Shown piece after piece: positions 1 through 4,576 of a DNA stretch of 5,006 nucleotides. The stretch covers positions 1 to 5,006 of the forward strand of contig JAEWBS010000142.1 of the NCBI GenBank assembly GCA_023391005.1, given 5' to 3'. Position 1 is the stretch's first letter. Each line of letters starts with the position of its first letter. Under the pieces are notes generated by a model, which saw only the letters and a program-made list of their open reading frames with translations, did not search any database and was not told the origin of the DNA. This DNA comes from Bacillota bacterium (lineage in GTDB: Bacteria; Bacillota; Clostridia; Oscillospirales; Ruminococcaceae). The translations under genes were made by a program, and so were the position numbers.

Positions 1-49
1 CATGCTTAAACATTTTACTTATGAGAGATACTATAAGTTAGCAAATAAC

Positions 50-59
50 GGAAGGAAGG
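50..59 (+). promoter_or_regulatory. Ribosome binding site that fixes the TTG start of murA
   Basis: The purine run GGAAGGAAGG ends six bases before the TTG at 66, which is a normal Shine-Dalgarno spacing. No ATG or GTG in the same frame lies nearer to it. Starting at this TTG gives the usual MurA N-terminus, with Lys22 and Asn23 at their family positions, so the site and the protein alignment agree. Confidence 0.8.
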
Positions 60-65
60 TTCGCC

Positions 66-1355
66 TTGGAAAAGTTTATTATAAAAGGCGGTCGCCCCTT
101 AAGTGGAGAAGTTATGATCAGCGGTGCCAAGAATGCTGCCGTCGCAATTATTCCGGCGACAATTCTGGCCAAGGGCTGCTGTGTGATTGAAAATGTTCCC
201 GACATCAGCGATGTTGAGATCCTGCTCGAAATTCTGACCCATCTCGGCGCAAAAACCCGCCGCCTTACCCGCGATACGCTTGAAATAGACACTTCCGCCG
301 TTGATTGCAACGAGGTACCCTACGAGTTTGCCAGAGCGATGCGGGCGTCCTACTATTTTCTCGGCGCGCTGCTCGGACGCTGCAATGAGGCAAACGTCTC
401 GATGCCGGGTGGCTGCAACTTCGGCGTCCGGCCGATAGACCAGCACCTCAAGGGCTTTACGGCGCTTGGGGCCGAGGTCACGGTCGACGGCGGTATGATC
501 CGCGCGGTCGCCAACCGCCTGACCGGCGCGCACATCCACTTTGACGTGGTCAGCGTGGGCGCGACGGTCAACGTTATGATGGCTGCCGTCAAGGCGCACG
601 GCGTTACAATTATGGAAAACGCCGCCAAGGAGCCGCACATCGTCGACTTGGCGAACTTTTTAAACTCGATGGGGGCCGATATCCGCGGTGCCGGTACCGA
701 CGTTATCAAGGTACACGGCGTTGACATGCTGCGCCCGAGCACCTATTCGATTATCCCCGATCAGATCGAGGCGGGCACCTATATGGTGCTGGCGGCGGCG
801 ACCGGATCGGATCTGCTGATTAAAAACGTCATCCCCAAGCACTTGGAGTCGATCAGCGACAAGCTGTTGGCGGCGGGCGCCATTGTCGAGGAGCTCGACG
901 ACGCCATACGGGTCACGGGGCAGACGGTTCTTAACAAGGTCAATGTCAAAACGCTGCCGCATCCGGGCTTTCCGACCGATATGCAGCCGCAGATCACCGC
1001 CATGCTCTGCCGCGCCTGCGGTACGAGTATCATCACCGAGGGCGTGTGGGAAGGCGGCCGGTTCAAATATATCGACGAGCTCAAGCGCATGGGCGCCAAT
1101 ATCTCGGTCGACGGCAAAATGGCGGTCATCGAGGGCGTTTCCCGCCTGACCGGCGCACCGGTTAAGGCGACCGATTTGCGCGCCGGGGCGGCGCTCGTCA
1201 TCGCGGCACTCGCCGCCGAGGGCGTCACTGAAATTGAAGATATCGAGCATATCGAGCGCGGCTATGAGAAGATTGTTGAAAAGCTCATACAGATCGGCGC
1301 GGATATCAAAAAACAGATCACGCCCGATTCGGACGTGATTCGGCCCGCGCAGTAG
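66..1355 (+). CDS. murA: UDP-N-acetylglucosamine 1-carboxyvinyltransferase (MurA)
   Basis: This cytoplasmic enzyme transfers enolpyruvate from phosphoenolpyruvate to UDP-N-acetylglucosamine, the first committed step of peptidoglycan synthesis. The protein has 429 residues, typical for the family, and starts at TTG behind a good ribosome binding site. Visible family residues are SGAKNA with Lys22 and Asn23; Arg93; the active-site loop PGGCNFG with the catalytic cysteine at 117 (Cys115 in E. coli), followed by RPIDQHLKG; PTDMQ with the catalytic Asp305; RFKYIDEL with Arg332; LRAGAAL with Arg372; and HIERGYE with Arg398. The cysteine is present rather than the aspartate of naturally fosfomycin-resistant MurA, so the enzyme is predicted to be fosfomycin-sensitive. 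Firmicutes often carry two paralogues (MurAA and MurAB/MurZ), and I cannot say which this is. A strong terminator follows directly, so it is probably not co-transcribed with walJ. Anything upstream lies outside the window. Confidence 0.98.
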   Translation: MEKFIIKGGRPLSGEVMISGAKNAAVAIIPATILAKGCCVIENVPDISDVEILLEILTHLGAKTRRLTRDTLEIDTSAVDCNEVPYEFARAMRASYYFLGALLGRCNEANVSMPGGCNFGVRPIDQHLKGFTALGAEVTVDGGMIRAVANRLTGAHIHFDVVSVGATVNVMMAAVKAHGVTIMENAAKEPHIVDLANFLNSMGADIRGAGTDVIKVHGVDMLRPSTYSIIPDQIEAGTYMVLAAATGSDLLIKNVIPKHLESISDKLLAAGAIVEELDDAIRVTGQTVLNKVNVKTLPHPGFPTDMQPQITAMLCRACGTSIITEGVWEGGRFKYIDELKRMGANISVDGKMAVIEGVSRLTGAPVKATDLRAGAALVIAALAAEGVTEIEDIEHIERGYEKIVEKLIQIGADIKKQITPDSDVIRPAQ

Positions 1356-1369
1356 CTGTTTGACGCTGG

Positions 1370-1407
1370 GGCTATCCCCGAGATTTGGGGATAGCCGTTT
1401 TTGTTTT
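1370..1407 (+). terminator. Strong intrinsic terminator after murA
   Basis: A perfect 10-bp stem pairs GGCTATCCCC (1370-1379) with GGGGATAGCC (1387-1396) around the 7-base loop GAGATTT. It is followed by G, then TTTTT, G and TTTT. It begins 15 bases after the murA stop codon. Stem, loop and T-tract make a textbook rho-independent terminator and separate murA from walJ. Confidence 0.93.
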
Positions 1408-1416
1408 ATTTTATCC

Positions 1417-1455
1417 CGGTTAAACGGACTGTTCGGATGCGGATAAGTTTAACCG
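1417..1455. repeat. Perfect 9-bp inverted repeat between the murA terminator and walJ
   Basis: CGGTTAAAC (1417-1425) is the exact reverse complement of GTTTAACCG (1447-1455), with 21 bases between them. Arm centres are about three helical turns apart (30 bp), which would suit a dimeric or tetrameric DNA-binding protein. The arms could also pair as an RNA hairpin in the walJ leader. It lies 65 bases upstream of the walJ start. No T-tract follows the second arm, so it is not a terminator. The symmetry is seen in the sequence; its role is inference. Confidence 0.55.
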
Positions 1456-1505
1456 TGTGCAAGCAAGATGATTTGATCGATCCGGGTAATAAGTTGCCCT
1501 GCTGT

Positions 1506-1514
1506 AAAGGGGAG
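1506..1514 (+). promoter_or_regulatory. Ribosome binding site that fixes the TTG start of walJ
   Basis: AAAGGGGAG ends six bases before the TTG at 1521. The open frame continues 40 codons further upstream to an ATG at 1401, but that ATG lies inside the murA terminator's T-tract and has no ribosome binding site. The residues it would add do not resemble WalJ. Confidence 0.85.
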
Positions 1515-1520
1515 ATTCCA

Positions 1521-2312
1521 TTGGCGAAATTTTGCGTGCTGGCCTCGTCAAGTGCGGGCAACAGCACCTACATATCCTGCGCGGCGGGCGCGCTGCTCGT
1601 CGACGCGGGCATCAGCTGCCGCAGAATTGTCAACGCCATCGCCGAAATAGGCGAATCGGCGTCGGAGCTGAAAGCGGTGCTGATCACCCATGAGCACACC
1701 GACCATATCAAAGGTCTGTGCAATTTGGTCAAGAAAACGGGCGCCGTTGTCTATGCCACCGGGCCGGTGCTTGAATTTATTGCAGCGAATAATCATGTTC
1801 CGGCGGGCGCGACGCTGGTGGAGGTCACGGCCCAACCGTTTGAGGCGGCGGGTATGCGAGTGCAGGCGTTTGCGACGCCACACGACAGCGCCGCCAGCGT
1901 CGGCTATCGCCTGACGCTGCCCAATGAGCAGACCGTCGCCGTCGCAACCGACTTGGGCGAAATTACCGACGAGGTCGCGCAGGGCGTTATGGGCTGCCGA
2001 ACCGTATTGCTGGAGGCGAATTACGACCCTCAGTTGCTGCGCATGGGGCCGTACCCGTGGTTTTTAAAGCAGCGCATCGCGTCGCGCAACGGACATCTTG
2101 AGAATGCGCATTCAGCGGCGTTTGCCGCGGCATTGGTAGAATCGGGAACGGCGCAGTTGTTTTTGGGCCATCTTTCGCGGGAGAATAATAATCCGGCGTT
2201 GGCGGAGCAGACGGTGGCGGCGGCGTTGGCCGAGCACGGCGCGCGGCGCGGCGTCGATTTTGAATTGGATGTTGCCCCGTACGATTGCGCTTCGCGCCTC
2301 GTGCGTTTTTAG
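1521..2312 (+). CDS. walJ: WalJ/YycJ-type metallo-beta-lactamase-fold hydrolase
   Basis: From the TTG at 1521 the protein has 263 residues, matching Bacillus YycJ (about 264). The N-terminus, FCVLASSSAGNSTYI then LLVDAGIS, is the hallmark of this family. The metal site is complete: HEHTDH supplies His57, His59, Asp61 and His62; His121 is in ATPHDS, Asp144 in ATDLGEIT, and His217 in LGHLSRENNNP. The family motif NGHLEN is at about residues 190-195. Relatives are described as 5'-3' exonuclease-like or as accessory members of the walRK cell-wall-stress operon in Bacilli. No walR or walK is visible here; the gene follows murA instead, separated by a terminator, so it probably has its own promoter, which I could not identify. 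Family assignment is firm; its substrate in this organism is unknown. Confidence 0.93.
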   Translation: MAKFCVLASSSAGNSTYISCAAGALLVDAGISCRRIVNAIAEIGESASELKAVLITHEHTDHIKGLCNLVKKTGAVVYATGPVLEFIAANNHVPAGATLVEVTAQPFEAAGMRVQAFATPHDSAASVGYRLTLPNEQTVAVATDLGEITDEVAQGVMGCRTVLLEANYDPQLLRMGPYPWFLKQRIASRNGHLENAHSAAFAAALVESGTAQLFLGHLSRENNNPALAEQTVAAALAEHGARRGVDFELDVAPYDCASRLVRF

Positions 2313-2335
2313 CCGTTAGAATTAAAGTTTTTGGT

Positions 2336-2379
2336 CAAGCTTTTATCGAAAAGCTTGTGGGGTTCGGGGTGAAACCCCG
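2336..2379. repeat. Two adjacent short palindromes just after walJ
   Basis: CAAGCTTTT (2336-2344) pairs with AAAAGCTTG (2349-2357) around a 4-base loop. CGGGGT (2365-2370) pairs with ACCCCG (2374-2379) around GAA. An alternative pairing GGGGTT (2359-2364) with AACCCC (2373-2378) competes with the second. Neither is followed by a T-tract. From memory, the wording of this stretch resembles palindromic repeats found between genes in Ruminococcaceae assemblies; I could not check this. Confidence 0.6.
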
Positions 2380-2419
2380 CGTACTTTCGTGCTTAATTGA
2401 AAAAGGCGCAGGAAGGGGA

Positions 2420-2448
2420 GGAAAAACAGTCCGGGGGACTGTTTTTCC
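2420..2448. terminator. Perfect 13-bp hairpin, likely bidirectional terminator
   Basis: GGAAAAACAGTCC (2420-2432) is the exact reverse complement of GGACTGTTTTTCC (2436-2448), with loop GGG. The core CAGTCC/GGACTG stem is preceded by five A and followed by five T, which is how intrinsic terminators that work on both strands look. It would end walJ transcription about 130 bases past the stop codon. It could equally be one unit of a dispersed repeat, since it sits in a row with similar palindromes. Confidence 0.55.
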
Positions 2449-2451
2449 GTG

Positions 2452-2498
2452 GGGAAACCCCCGCAAGGGGTTTCCCTATGCCGCCATGAGGGCGGCAT
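2452..2498. repeat. Two back-to-back perfect palindromes
   Basis: GGGAAACCCC (2452-2461) pairs with GGGGTTTCCC (2467-2476) around CGCAA. One base later ATGCCGCC (2478-2485) pairs with GGCGGCAT (2491-2498) around ATGAG. Both stems are perfect. With the hairpin at 2420-2448 they form three stems in 79 bases with three and one unpaired bases between them, so they could stack end to end. Neither is followed by a T-run. Confidence 0.7.
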
Positions 2499-2528
2499 CC
2501 GTGCTTCGACCTTTAGATTTTTGCTTTT

Positions 2529-2578
2529 GTGCGGTAGCGAGAGCGTGTGGACATGCCCGTTCTCAGCCCCTACCGTAC
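2529..2578. repeat. Long stem-loop with 9-bp base
   Basis: GTGCGGTAG (2529-2537) pairs with CTACCGTAC (2570-2578), with one G-T pair as the only imperfection. Inside it GAGA (2539-2542) can pair with TCTC (2561-2564) across an asymmetric internal loop, leaving an 18-base apical loop. A G-T pair kept in the stem fits a structure acting as RNA read from the + strand (G-U), but one pair is thin evidence. Confidence 0.5.
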
Positions 2579-2634
2579 TCGGCGGCGAGCGCTTGTGCTT
2601 ATGCAGCCCCCTTCTTGACAGCCGTTATAAAATG

Positions 2635-2656
2635 GTCAGTGTATTATTGCGCTGAC
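2635..2656. repeat. Short hairpin GTCAGTG / CGCTGAC
   Basis: GTCAGTG (2635-2641) pairs with CGCTGAC (2650-2656), including one T-G pair, around the AT-rich loop TATTATTG. It overlaps a possible but poorly spaced promoter (TTGACA at 2615, TATTAT at 2642). It is the weakest hairpin of the series. Confidence 0.35.
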
Positions 2657-2682
2657 TGACGCGCAGGAACGGCCCCACCCCC

Positions 2683-2744
2683 GGCGCTTGCATGTTCTGC
2701 GGAACATGCGGGCATCTTCCACTACGTTACAGATGCGAAGCGCC
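2683..2744. other. Perfect three-way junction of nested inverted repeats
   Basis: Three perfect stems fit together within 62 bases. The closing stem GGCGCTT (2683-2689) pairs with AAGCGCC (2738-2744). Hairpin A, GCATGTTC (2690-2697) with GAACATGC (2702-2709), has loop TGCG. Hairpin B, GCATCT (2712-2717) with AGATGC (2731-2736), has a 13-base loop. Junction strands are zero, two (GG) and one (G) bases, so hairpin A can stack directly on the closing stem. Twenty-one of 21 pairs are Watson-Crick. This is far more ordered than chance hairpins and suggests a folded RNA or a DNA element recognised as a fold. I know no RNA family it matches, and the transcribed strand is unknown. Confidence 0.65.
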
Positions 2745-2745
2745 T

Positions 2746-2770
2746 CGCGGGCGGGACGCTGTCCCCCGCG
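2746..2770. repeat. Bulged GC-rich hairpin next to the three-way junction
   Basis: CGCGG (2746-2750) pairs with CCGCG (2766-2770), and GGGAC (2753-2757) with GTCCC (2761-2765). There is a two-base bulge (GC) on the 5' side and the loop is GCT. It begins one base after the three-way junction ends, so the two could be parts of one folded unit. Confidence 0.55.
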
Positions 2771-2932
2771 TGCCCCCTTGCCCTCCGGTGGGATTTTGGA
2801 ACGGCAGGGTTTGAGGGCTTAAACGGTTGTTGACTATATGCCCCACGTGAGTACGTTACCTACCCACCCAGCGTCCAGCAATGTTTATTTTGTGCTGTGC
2901 GCCACCTTCTAAATAACGCCCACCAAGCGTGT

Positions 2933-2960
2933 TTGCGTGTTGCATGATGCAAAGTATGCT
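2933..2960 (+). promoter_or_regulatory. Candidate rlmH promoter with embedded palindrome
   Basis: TTGCGT (2933-2938) and TATGCT (2955-2960), 16 bases apart, are a weak match to the vegetative -35 and -10 boxes, 48 bases before the rlmH start. Between them lies the perfect palindrome TTGCATGATGCAA (2940-2952), placed where a repressor could block polymerase. A tandem GCGTGTT (2927-2933 and 2935-2941) overlaps its left edge. The palindrome is certain; the promoter assignment is tentative. Confidence 0.3.
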
Positions 2961-3008
2961 GCGGGCGCATCACGGCGATTTATTTTTCACTTTTTATAGG
3001 AGCTTCTT

Positions 3009-3488
3009 ATGCGCAACATTCGTCTTATCACGATCGGCAGGCTTAAAGAGCCGTATCTGACGCAGGGCTGCGCCGAATATTTAAAGCGCCTGTCGGCCTA
3101 TGCCAAGATTCAGGTTATTGAGCTGGACGAGGTTCGGCTGCCCGAGCGGCCTTCGGCGGCGCAGATCGACGCGGCGCTGGCTGCCGAGGGCGAGAAAATT
3201 CTCGAAAAGGCCAAGGGCAGCGCACTCATCACGCTGTGCATCGAGGGGGACATGCTCTCCTCCGAGCAGCTTTCGGCACGGCTTGACACGCTCGAAACAG
3301 CGGGCAGCAGCGCCTTTTCGTTTGTCATCGGCAGCTCGTTTGGGCTGCATGACAGCGTCAAGCGGGCGGCGGCGCTGCGGCTGTCGTTCTCGCGTATGAC
3401 CTTTCCGCATCAGCTCATGCGGCTTATGCTTTGCGAACAGCTTTACCGCGCCTGCTCCATCTCGGCAGGCGGGAAATATCATAAATAA
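3009..3488 (+). CDS. rlmH: 23S rRNA (pseudouridine-1915-N3)-methyltransferase RlmH
   Basis: RlmH is a SPOUT-class (knotted) methyltransferase. It uses S-adenosylmethionine to methylate pseudouridine 1915 in helix 69 of 23S rRNA in the assembled 70S ribosome, acting as a homodimer. The 159-residue length is exactly typical. Visible motifs are ITIGRLKEPYL at residues 7-17, EYLKRLSAYAK at 23-33, IEGDMLSSEQ near 78-87, the cofactor loop VIGSSFGL at 106-113, LSFSRMTFPHQLMRLML at 125-141, EQLYRA at 143-148, and the C-terminal YHK. The cofactor loop has GSS where many members have GGS or GGP, which I judge a lineage variant. The ATG start has AGGAG (2998-3002) six bases upstream. The next gene follows after 28 bases, suggesting co-transcription. 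Confidence 0.97.
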   Translation: MRNIRLITIGRLKEPYLTQGCAEYLKRLSAYAKIQVIELDEVRLPERPSAAQIDAALAAEGEKILEKAKGSALITLCIEGDMLSSEQLSARLDTLETAGSSAFSFVIGSSFGLHDSVKRAAALRLSFSRMTFPHQLMRLMLCEQLYRACSISAGGKYHK

Positions 3489-3516
3489 CGCGCCCAAGTC
3501 AAAAGGAGGAAGCAGC

Positions 3517-4353
3517 ATGATTCCATCAGACAGCAGATTGACGACCACACCGATCGGGGCGGCGGCCTTTACGCGCCGCGGAGACACGGCAGTGACGTGG
3601 CTTGGCGGCGCGGGCTTTTTGATCAATTGCCGCGGGACGATCATCCTCATCGACCCGGTGCTCTCTCTCTCGCCAGATCAGGCGGGATGCAGCGAGGTGG
3701 GGCTCAAGCTTAAAATCGCGTTGCCGATGCTCGCACAGGATCTGCCGCGCGTCGACTACGTGCTCTACACCCACTCGGACAGCGACCACCTCGGCCCGAT
3801 AACAGCGCCGGTGCTCGCGCAAAAGGGCGCGAAGCTTTTTGGCACCTACCGTGTCTACCACGCGTTGACCCAGCTTGGCGTCAGCCCGCAGCAGGCGTTT
3901 GTCTGCCGCGAGGAGGAATCGTTTGACCTTGGCGGCGGCATCACCGTGGAGGTTACCCCTGCCGACCACCCGTGGCAGCTCAAGGACTTAAAGCGCGGCG
4001 GCAGGCCGTTTCGCGCCGGGGAGTGCTGCGGCTACATCCTCAATACGCCGGATGGGCGGCTGTTCTTCCCGGGCGACACCCGCCTGATGGAAGCGCACTT
4101 GCGCATTAAAAACATCGACCTGCTGGCGCTGGATGTTTCGATGTGCGAGTACCACCTCAACCACACGTCGGCGGCGGTGCTAGCTAATAATTTGCCCGAG
4201 GCATGGCTGTTCCCGCTGCATTACGGCACCTACGATTCGCCCCAGCCCGCCCACCACGGCGACCCGCGCGACGTGTTTAAAACCGTTGCCGACGGTGATC
4301 GGCGCGGCCTGTTGCTACCTCCGGGCGAGTCGTTTGTGCTCAAAAAAATGTAA
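3517..4353 (+). CDS. UlaG-like metallo-beta-lactamase-fold hydrolase, function unknown
   Basis: This 278-residue cytoplasmic protein has no signal peptide or membrane segment. It starts at ATG behind a very strong ribosome binding site (AAGGAGGA, 3503-3510). The fold is shown by TWLGGAGFLI at residues 27-36, ILIDPVLS at 43-50, the metal motif THSDSDH at 85-91, PADHPWQ with His151, FFPGDTRL with Asp187, EYHLNHTSA at 211-219, and LHYGTYD with His235. This order matches the broad UlaG/COG2220 group, whose best-known member opens the lactone of L-ascorbate 6-phosphate. No ascorbate genes are nearby, so that activity is not implied. The usual HxHxDH signature reads HxDxDH (His86, Asp88, Asp90, His91), so the second histidine is replaced by aspartate. 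The gene lies 28 bases after rlmH and is probably co-transcribed. Substrate unknown. Confidence 0.85.
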   Translation: MIPSDSRLTTTPIGAAAFTRRGDTAVTWLGGAGFLINCRGTIILIDPVLSLSPDQAGCSEVGLKLKIALPMLAQDLPRVDYVLYTHSDSDHLGPITAPVLAQKGAKLFGTYRVYHALTQLGVSPQQAFVCREEESFDLGGGITVEVTPADHPWQLKDLKRGGRPFRAGECCGYILNTPDGRLFFPGDTRLMEAHLRIKNIDLLALDVSMCEYHLNHTSAAVLANNLPEAWLFPLHYGTYDSPQPAHHGDPRDVFKTVADGDRRGLLLPPGESFVLKKM

Positions 4354-4361
4354 ACAGCGGT

Positions 4362-4380
4362 GCTTGCGCCGCAAGCTTTT
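4362..4380 (+). terminator. Possible intrinsic terminator after the hydrolase gene
   Basis: GCTTGC (4362-4367) pairs perfectly with GCAAGC (4371-4376) around GCC, followed directly by TTTT. It begins nine bases after the stop codon. The stem is short and the T-run only four bases, so termination may be partial. Confidence 0.5.
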
Positions 4381-4420
4381 GGCCCGGGCTTGACCAGGCA
4401 CTTTAAATTCACGACACCCC

Positions 4421-4442
4421 GCCGGGTCATTACCGGCCTTTT
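4421..4442 (+). terminator. Second weak terminator-like hairpin before tex
   Basis: GCCGG (4421-4425) pairs with CCGGC (4433-4437). An alternative bulged pairing gives GCC/GGC plus GGT/ACC with loop CATT. CTTTT follows. With the hairpin at 4362-4376 it may form a tandem terminator between the hydrolase gene and tex. Confidence 0.35.
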
Positions 4443-4563
4443 GCAGCAGTTTGATTTATACTCGGTTTAATATCGTCATCTTGCTTGCATGCGGTTGAAC
4501 ATCAAGGAAGCCCCAGTATCCGAATAATAAGGTCAGCCGCGATAGATAGACTACGCCTGAAAT

Positions 4564-4569
4564 GAGGGA
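4564..4569 (+). promoter_or_regulatory. Ribosome binding site that fixes the TTG start of tex
   Basis: GAGGGA ends seven bases before the TTG at 4577. An in-frame ATG at 4562 overlaps this site and has no ribosome binding site of its own upstream. Starting at the TTG gives MNLIQQLAQEL, the usual Tex N-terminus. Confidence 0.75.
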
Positions 4570-4576
4570 ACATCTT

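Larger units (their letters stand above)
2313..3008. other. Long spacer without genes, packed with inverted repeats
   Basis: This 696-base stretch lies between the walJ stop and the rlmH start. I find no protein gene with a believable start, ribosome binding site or family resemblance. Nearly all of 2336-2770 is taken up by near-perfect inverted repeats, some separated by only one to three bases (listed separately). A weaker stem, GCCCTC (2780-2785) with GAGGGC (2813-2818), follows. The segment 2324-2328 (AAAGT) can also pair with 2383-2387 (ACTTT) around the first two hairpins. The last 190 bases (about 2820-3008) are less structured and must hold the rlmH promoter region. The stretch may be a cluster of dispersed palindromic repeats of the sort common between genes in gut Clostridia, a structured RNA, or both. 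Confidence 0.7.

Noticed and set aside
6..34. Possible murA promoter (TTAAAC, 17 bases, TACTAT)
   Set aside because: Only 3 of 6 and 4 of 6 positions match consensus in an AT-rich stretch, and the upstream context is cut off. Too weak to list.
1401..1520. 40-codon N-terminal extension of walJ from an ATG at 1401
   Set aside because: The ATG falls in the murA terminator T-tract, has no ribosome binding site, and the added residues are foreign to the family.
2418..2434. Slight resemblance to the 5' conserved segment of RNase P RNA (GAGGAAA...GTCCGG)
   Set aside because: The bases are fully accounted for by a perfect 13-bp palindrome with loop GGG, and no other RNase P landmarks follow.
2449..2655. 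Open frame of 68 codons inside the spacer
   Set aside because: Its start lies between two hairpins and it is read through repeats, with no Shine-Dalgarno at normal spacing. Likely spurious.
2285..2659. Open frame of 124 codons across the walJ end and the spacer
   Set aside because: It begins inside walJ without a ribosome binding site and runs through several perfect palindromes, whose composition explains the lack of stops. The peptide resembles no family I know.
3106..3113. Cofactor-loop change GGS to GSS in RlmH (protein residues 108-110, bases 3330-3338) as a defect
   Set aside because: The rest of the SPOUT motif, PHQLMRL and the C-terminal YHK are intact, so this is most likely a lineage variant rather than loss of function. 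Positions given in the range field are only nominal; the bases are those stated here.
4495..4522. Possible tex promoter (TTGAAC, 16 bases, TATCCG)
   Set aside because: The -10 match is poor, and nearby AT-rich stretches (such as TTTAATAT at 4466-4473) lack a -35 at proper distance.
4562..4576. ATG at 4562 as the tex start
   Set aside because: It overlaps the purine run that serves the TTG at 4577 and has no ribosome binding site of its own; Tex proteins align from the TTG.
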